This document shows, piece by piece, positions 5,609 through 8,406 of a stretch of DNA of 8,406 nt (position 1 is its first letter; each line of letters opens with the position of its first letter). The notes under the pieces are model-generated. The model was not told where the DNA came from. It worked only from the letters and a program-made list of their open reading frames with translations, and made no database searches. Source of the DNA: CAZRHH01 sp964599885 (GTDB lineage: Bacteria; Chloroflexota; Dehalococcoidia; DSTF01; JACRBR01); contig CAZRHH010000106.1 in the NCBI GenBank assembly GCA_964599885.1, positions 1 through 8,406 of the forward strand. The letters are read 5' to 3'. The translations under genes and the position numbers were made by a program.

Positions 5609-6226
5609 CTACGGCGGAAGCAACAACGCGAGGCGGCGCCAGTCGGCCTCCTGCGCGGACTGCGAGCGGTGGAGGGTGGACTGGCGGCTGGGGTGGTAGA
5701 GCGGGACGAGAGTGCGGCCGTGCCACGGGATGGCGGTGGCGGCGTCGATGCGGAGGTCGGCGTCGTGTGGGGCGATGGCGCGGAGCGAGTCGAGCGCGAC
5801 GCGTCCGAGGGCGACGACGACCGGCGCGCGGACGACATCGAGCGTGCGGGCGAGGAACGGGCGGCAGCGGGCAATCTCGCTCTGAATCGGCGGACGGTTA
5901 CGGCCCGCCGCGTCCAGCGGGTTGCAGAGCACGGCGTTCGTGACGAAGACCTCGCGGCGGTCGATGCCGGCGAGCGCGAGAAACGAGGTGAAGCGCTTGC
6001 CCGATTCGTCGCGCGAGAGTGGCACGCCGGTGATGGCGCCGCCGCGACGGCCGACGGCCTCGGCAACGAACAGCACGCGGGCATCGAGCGGACCGTTGGC
6101 ATCGCCGAGGACGTGCGCGTGGGCCATGCGCTCGCACATTGTGCATACGCGCACGTCGGTAACGAGCGCGTCGAACGCCTGCGCGTTTGCGGGCTGAGTT
6201 GGGTATTGCGTGGTGTGGGGCATCAT
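5609..6226 (-). CDS. Uracil-DNA glycosylase superfamily protein, Fe-S type
   Basis: Members of this superfamily excise uracil from DNA to start base excision repair. The 205-residue product has four cysteines placed as in [4Fe-4S] family 4/5 enzymes: Cys28 and Cys31 (CTMC), Cys101 in TNAVLCNP, and Cys121 in EIARCRPFL. RVLFVAEAVG (50-59) corresponds to the GEAPG water-activating motif, with AEAVG here. It is followed by GGAITGVPLSRDESGKRF, which resembles the G-x-x-TG...D-x-SG loop of family 5-like members. The C-terminal motif is PLYHPSRQSTLHR with His178. Family placement (4, 5 or a related subgroup) is not settled. ATG 6226 and ATG 6223 are adjacent possible starts and neither has a Shine-Dalgarno. 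A TACACT hexamer nine bases upstream suggests a leaderless or very short-leader mRNA. It diverges from the DinB-fold gene with a 140-base spacer. Confidence 0.9.
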   Translation of the reverse strand: MMPHTTQYPTQPANAQAFDALVTDVRVCTMCERMAHAHVLGDANGPLDARVLFVAEAVGRRGGAITGVPLSRDESGKRFTSFLALAGIDRREVFVTNAVLCNPLDAAGRNRPPIQSEIARCRPFLARTLDVVRAPVVVALGRVALDSLRAIAPHDADLRIDAATAIPWHGRTLVPLYHPSRQSTLHRSQSAQEADWRRLALLLPP

Positions 6227-6235
6227 GGGATCGTC

Positions 6236-6263
6236 AGTGTACGCCGGACGGCGCTCCCGTCAG
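6236..6263 (-). promoter_or_regulatory. Candidate promoter of the uracil-DNA glycosylase gene
   Basis: On the minus strand CTGACG (6263-6258), a 16-base spacer and TACACT (6241-6236) approximate a housekeeping promoter, each hexamer matching four of six consensus bases. The -10 box would end nine bases before ATG 6226, leaving almost no leader. Confidence 0.3.
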
Positions 6264-6286
6264 CGCACGACTTCATTGTTGGGGGG

Positions 6287-6321
6287 TTGTACGTGCGAGA
6301 CGATCGGCGTAGGATCGCCGA
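6287..6321 (+). promoter_or_regulatory. Candidate promoter and inverted repeat before the DinB-fold gene
   Basis: TTGTAC (6287-6292), 17 bases and TAGGAT (6310-6315) have the spacing of a sigma-70 type promoter, although the -35 match is poor. TAGGAT is also the loop of an inverted repeat with arms TCGGCG (6304-6309) and CGCCGA (6316-6321), a position where a repressor would block initiation. The same TAGGAT hexamer precedes def at 7231-7236. Confidence 0.28.
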
Positions 6322-6353
6322 ATACGTCGATCCGTCACTTGCACGATCCCGGC

Positions 6354-6360
6354 AGAGGTG
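6354..6360 (+). promoter_or_regulatory. Shine-Dalgarno AGAGGTG of the DinB-fold gene
   Basis: AGAGGTG ends six bases before ATG 6367. It overlaps the alternative in-frame GTG at 6358, so it argues for the ATG as the start. Confidence 0.7.
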
Positions 6361-6366
6361 CGCGTC

Positions 6367-6867
6367 ATGCGTCCCGTTCCCGAATACGACGCCAAGAGCT
6401 GGTTATTGAAGGCGCTGCGCGAGACCGCGCACGCGATGGAATCGCTGCTGTGGGAGCTGGATGAAGACGCGCTCCATCGGCAGCCCGCCGACGACGAGTG
6501 GTCATGCGCGCAGTTGGTGACACACATGTGCGAGATGGAGCGCCGGTATATCGCCCGGCTGGAGCGCATGGTGCGGCTGGACGAGCCGCGCGTCGATGCG
6601 TTCGACGGCGATTCGATCGAGGCGTCGCAGCAGCGAATCGCACCGCAGAACGTCTTCGACACGATGGACGAGTTTTCGACCCAGCGGCGGCAGGCGGCGT
6701 ACATGCTGGCGTCGCTCGATGACGACGACTGGGAGCGCCGCGGTGTGCATCCGTATCTTGGGCCGCTGACGATCACGCAGGTGGCGCGCGAGATGAACGA
6801 GCATGACTTGGCGCACCTGTGGCAGTTGCGGAAGCTGTGCGATATCTTCGAGCCGGCCGGCGTCTGA
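6367..6867 (+). CDS. DinB-fold (DinB/YfiT-like) putative metal-dependent protein
   Basis: The 166-residue product fits the DinB_2-type four-helix bundle, whose members bind a divalent metal through three histidines. Those are visible as His53 in QLVTHMCEMERRY and His146 and His150 in MNEHDLAHLWQL. LLWELDEDALHRQPADDEWS (28-47) is the typical segment between the first two helices, and ITQVAREMNEHD begins the last one. Family members include thiol-dependent transferases using mycothiol or bacillithiol and many uncharacterised proteins; the reaction here is unknown. The start is chosen by AGAGGTG. It is divergent from the uracil-DNA glycosylase gene. The name DinB comes from a damage-inducible Bacillus gene and does not by itself imply a repair role. 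The next gene downstream, def, lies 390 bases away behind repeats, so it is probably transcribed separately. Confidence 0.9.
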   Translation: MRPVPEYDAKSWLLKALRETAHAMESLLWELDEDALHRQPADDEWSCAQLVTHMCEMERRYIARLERMVRLDEPRVDAFDGDSIEASQQRIAPQNVFDTMDEFSTQRRQAAYMLASLDDDDWERRGVHPYLGPLTITQVAREMNEHDLAHLWQLRKLCDIFEPAGV

Positions 6868-6897
6868 ACTTTGCGCTTATCGCCCAAACCGAGCATT

Positions 6898-6922
6898 GGA
6901 GGATGGAAGCTGGAGGATGGAG
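6898..6922 (+). repeat. Heptad array GGAGGAT-GGAAGCT-GGAGGAT-GGAG
   Basis: Three and a half 7-bp units (25 bases) begin 30 bases after the DinB-fold stop. Length, period and sequence closely match the array inside the cca gene at 8108-8132. Confidence 0.9.
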
Positions 6923-6952
6923 TGCCTTCGAGTTGCCGTTAGCATTCTCCGC

Positions 6953-7171
6953 GTGTGGCGGAGCTGAGGCGACGCGGCTACGTCCAACTGTTATCGGCGG
7001 CAGCGGTTTTAGCGCGTCCGTGGCCGGAGTCCGGCGGAGCTGAGGCTCCGCAGCTACGTTCAACTATCAAAGGCGCAGCGGTGTGGTAGCGCATCCGTGG
7101 CCGGCGTCCGGCGGAGCTGAAGCTCCGCGGCTACGTCTATGAGTCGGCGGAGCTGAAGCTTCGCGGTTGCG
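6953..7171 (+). repeat. Cluster of four CGGAGC-hairpin elements, period about 77 bp
   Basis: Cores begin at 6953, 7029, 7106 and 7143. The first three are spaced 76 and 77 bp apart and share flanks (CAACT-x-TATC after the core, GCG-x-x-TCCGTGGCCGG before it). The fourth is closer, its flank shortened. The 7106 core is identical to copy B at 3644-3673. The 6953 core has lost half the stem (GAGGCGACGC), while those at 7029 and 7143 carry single-base changes. Direct repeats of this length suggest local tandem duplication followed by decay. Confidence 0.88.
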
Positions 7172-7230
7172 TATATGGGCGACGTGCGGGGTTGGGCTGG
7201 ACGCACTCGCGTGGATGTTTGCGTGCGCGG

Positions 7231-7236
7231 TAGGAT
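7231..7236 (+). promoter_or_regulatory. Possible -10 hexamer TAGGAT before def
   Basis: TAGGAT ends 21 bases before the def ATG and repeats the hexamer seen before the DinB-fold gene. No convincing -35 box lies 16-18 bases upstream, so this is weak. Confidence 0.2.
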
Positions 7237-7243
7237 GGTGGCC

Positions 7244-7249
7244 GAGGAG
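7244..7249 (+). promoter_or_regulatory. Shine-Dalgarno GAGGAG of def
   Basis: GAGGAG sits eight bases before ATG 7258, a good match in sequence and spacing. Confidence 0.75.
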
Positions 7250-7257
7250 ACTGCGCG

Positions 7258-7800
7258 ATGGGCATCCTGCCGATTCGGATTGCGGGCGATCCGGTGCTTC
7301 GGACGAAGGCCAAGAAGGTCAAGAACGCCGCTGATCCGGCGATCCAGAAGCTGATCGATGACATGATCGACACGATGCACGCGGCGCCGGGCGTCGGGTT
7401 GGCGGCGCCGCAGGTCGGTGTGTCGCTGCGTGTTGTTGTTATCGAGACGCCGGACGAAGATGGCGAGCCGCAGCTGCTGGCGCTGATCAACCCGGAGATC
7501 GTCAAGACATCAGGCGAGCGCCAACTGATGGAGGGGTGTCTTTCCGTTCCCGGCTACCAGGCCGAAGTGACTCGCTCGGTGCAGGTGACGGTGAAGGCGC
7601 TCGACCGCGACGGCAAGGACGTGCGCATCAAGGCGGTCGATTCGCTGCTGGCGCAGGCGCTGGAACACGAGATCGACCACATCAACGGCGTGCTGTACAT
7701 CGACTACCTCGACAGCGCCGATCAGCTGATCCCGATCCGGCCTTCGGTCGACGACGATGGCGACGAGTCGGTGGCCGAGGCCGAAGTCAGCGTGGGTTGA
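7258..7800 (+). CDS. def: Peptide deformylase
   Basis: Deformylase removes the formyl group from the initiator methionine of new proteins at the ribosome, using a metal ion bound by one cysteine and two histidines. All three signature blocks are present in the 180-residue product: GVGLAAPQVG with Gln52, EGCLSVPG with Cys94, and QALEHEIDHINGVLYID with His137, Glu138 and His141. The N-terminus (ILPIRIAGDPVLRTKAKKV) is also canonical. The last 15 residues are acidic and look like a flexible tail. The start is supported by GAGGAG. The often-linked fmt gene is not next; instead a CCA nucleotidyltransferase gene follows after 19 bases, so the two are probably one transcript. Confidence 0.97.
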   Translation: MGILPIRIAGDPVLRTKAKKVKNAADPAIQKLIDDMIDTMHAAPGVGLAAPQVGVSLRVVVIETPDEDGEPQLLALINPEIVKTSGERQLMEGCLSVPGYQAEVTRSVQVTVKALDRDGKDVRIKAVDSLLAQALEHEIDHINGVLYIDYLDSADQLIPIRPSVDDDGDESVAEAEVSVG

Positions 7801-7819
7801 GCGCGCGCCGCTACACACC

Positions 7820-8406
7820 ATGACTACTCTCGACGTCCCGCCCGGGCTACGGCCGCTGCTGGCGCGCATCGCTGCGTTGGCGAGTGACGCCGGCGTGACG
7901 GCGTATGTCGTCGGTGGCGCCGTGCGCGATCTGCTGTTGGGGCGCGACGTACATGACCTCGACATCGCCGTGGATCGCGACGCTCTGGCGTTCGCGCGCC
8001 GGCTCGCTGATGCGTTGCCCGGGCACTTCGTGGCGCTGGACGACGAGAACGCGATTGCGCGCGTGGTGCTGCCGCCCGCTACCGACAGTGCTGCGCTGAC
8101 GGGCACTGGAGGGTGGAGGATGGAGGGTGGAGCGAACCGCAGCGATGCCGGTGTCGCGCACGTTGACGTAGCGCAGCTGCGGGGGACGCTGGAGCAGGAT
8201 CTACGACGGCGCGACTTCACGGTCAACGCGATGGCGGCGGCGGTTGATGGCGGCGCGGTGGTTGACGTGGGCGGAGGGCTCGACGATCTGGCAGCGGGCG
8301 TGGTGCGCATGAACGGAGAGGACGTCTTCGCGGCGGATCCGCTGCGGCTGCTGCGCGGGGCGCGAATCGCGGCGGCGCTCGGGTTCACGATCGAGGCGGC
8401 GACGGC
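7820..8406 (+). CDS. cca: CCA tRNA nucleotidyltransferase / poly(A) polymerase family, 3' truncated
   Basis: The frame is open from ATG 7820 to the window end (195 complete codons plus two bases). This family adds or repairs the tRNA 3' CCA end, or polyadenylates RNA. Visible class II nucleotidyltransferase motifs are YVVGGAVRDLLLGR (29-42), the metal-binding pair Asp46 and Asp48 in HDLDIAV, HVDVAQLRGTLEQDLRRRDFTVNAMA (114-139, written here only to locate Asp116 and the RRDF at 130-133), and DPLRLLRGAR (173-182). Between VVLPPA and VAHVDVA lies an unusual glycine-rich stretch (about residues 88-110). Residues 97-105 of it are encoded by a heptad repeat of the kind otherwise seen in spacers. 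No Shine-Dalgarno precedes the ATG, so translation may depend on coupling with def 19 bases upstream. CCA-adding versus poly(A) activity cannot be decided without the C-terminus. Confidence 0.93.
   Translation, partial: MTTLDVPPGLRPLLARIAALASDAGVTAYVVGGAVRDLLLGRDVHDLDIAVDRDALAFARRLADALPGHFVALDDENAIARVVLPPATDSAALTGTGGWRMEGGANRSDAGVAHVDVAQLRGTLEQDLRRRDFTVNAMAAAVDGGAVVDVGGGLDDLAAGVVRMNGEDVFAADPLRLLRGARIAAALGFTIEAAT
8108..8132 (+). repeat. Heptad array inside the cca coding sequence
   Basis: Units GGAGGGT, GGAGGAT, GGAGGGT and GGAG (25 bases) fall in frame in cca and encode GGWRMEGGA. It parallels the spacer array at 6898-6922, which is also three and a half units long. Confidence 0.9.

Larger units (their letters stand above)
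6868..7257. other. Repeat-filled spacer between the DinB-fold gene and def
   Basis: This 390-base spacer has no gene. It holds a heptad array (6898-6922) and the clustered CGGAGC-type elements (6953-7171). The remaining stretch, 7172-7257, carries the putative def promoter region and ribosome binding site. No T-tailed hairpin marks the end of the DinB-fold transcript. Confidence 0.75.

Noticed and set aside
5543..6409. Long + strand frame across the uracil-DNA glycosylase gene
   Set aside because: It is antisense to a gene with Fe-S cysteines and family motifs, and it starts inside the 28-bp repeat array.
7510..8388. Long minus strand frame across def and cca
   Set aside because: It is antisense to two genes with intact catalytic motifs, and its product is serine/alanine/arginine-rich low complexity.

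Overview
This is a visibly GC-rich bacterial chromosomal window carrying housekeeping and small metabolic genes on both strands. The gene content and repeat-laden spacers fit an environmental lineage such as Chloroflexota. That placement is a guess from overall style; no gene here is diagnostic. I see no prophage, transposase, CRISPR array, rRNA or tRNA.

Layout. (1) 1-657 (+): C-terminal end of the primosomal helicase PriA, cut by the window edge. (2) 863-2372 (-): lspA (signal peptidase II) followed by an RluD-type pseudouridine synthase. They overlap by 11 bases, a common bacterial pairing. (3) 2593-3195 (+): a thioredoxin-fold protein with one cysteine, followed by a probable terminator. 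(4) 3707-5148 (-): an unrecognised eight-helix membrane protein translationally coupled (TGATG) to a histidine phosphatase. (5) 5609-6226 (-): an Fe-S type uracil-DNA glycosylase. (6) 6367-6867 (+): a DinB-fold protein, divergent from the glycosylase. (7) 7258-8406 (+): peptide deformylase and a CCA tRNA nucleotidyltransferase, the latter cut by the right edge. It is a real gene that runs out of the window without a stop.

Functional themes are replication restart and repair (PriA, uracil-DNA glycosylase), protein maturation and export (LspA, deformylase) and RNA maturation (RluD, CCA enzyme). They share no single pathway. The only firm co-expression units are lspA-rluD, membrane protein-histidine phosphatase and def-cca.

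The striking part is the non-coding DNA. Nearly every larger spacer holds short repeats from at least four families: (a) 7-bp tandem arrays whose units usually begin GG (2380-2458, 5213-5233, 5576-5603, 6898-6922); (b) CACAGA arrays of 8-9 bp period (670-734, 3204-3221, 5182-5206); (c) an element centred on the hairpin CGGAGCTGAAGCTCCG (3333-3380, 3631-3678, an inverted divergent copy at 5322-5363, and a roughly 77-bp-period cluster at 6953-7171); (d) a relatively AT-rich tandem array of a 28-bp unit (5377-5570). A further heptad array lies inside the cca reading frame (8108-8132), apparently as an in-frame expansion between conserved motifs. No new enzymatic system is evident. The repeat landscape is the feature most worth following.
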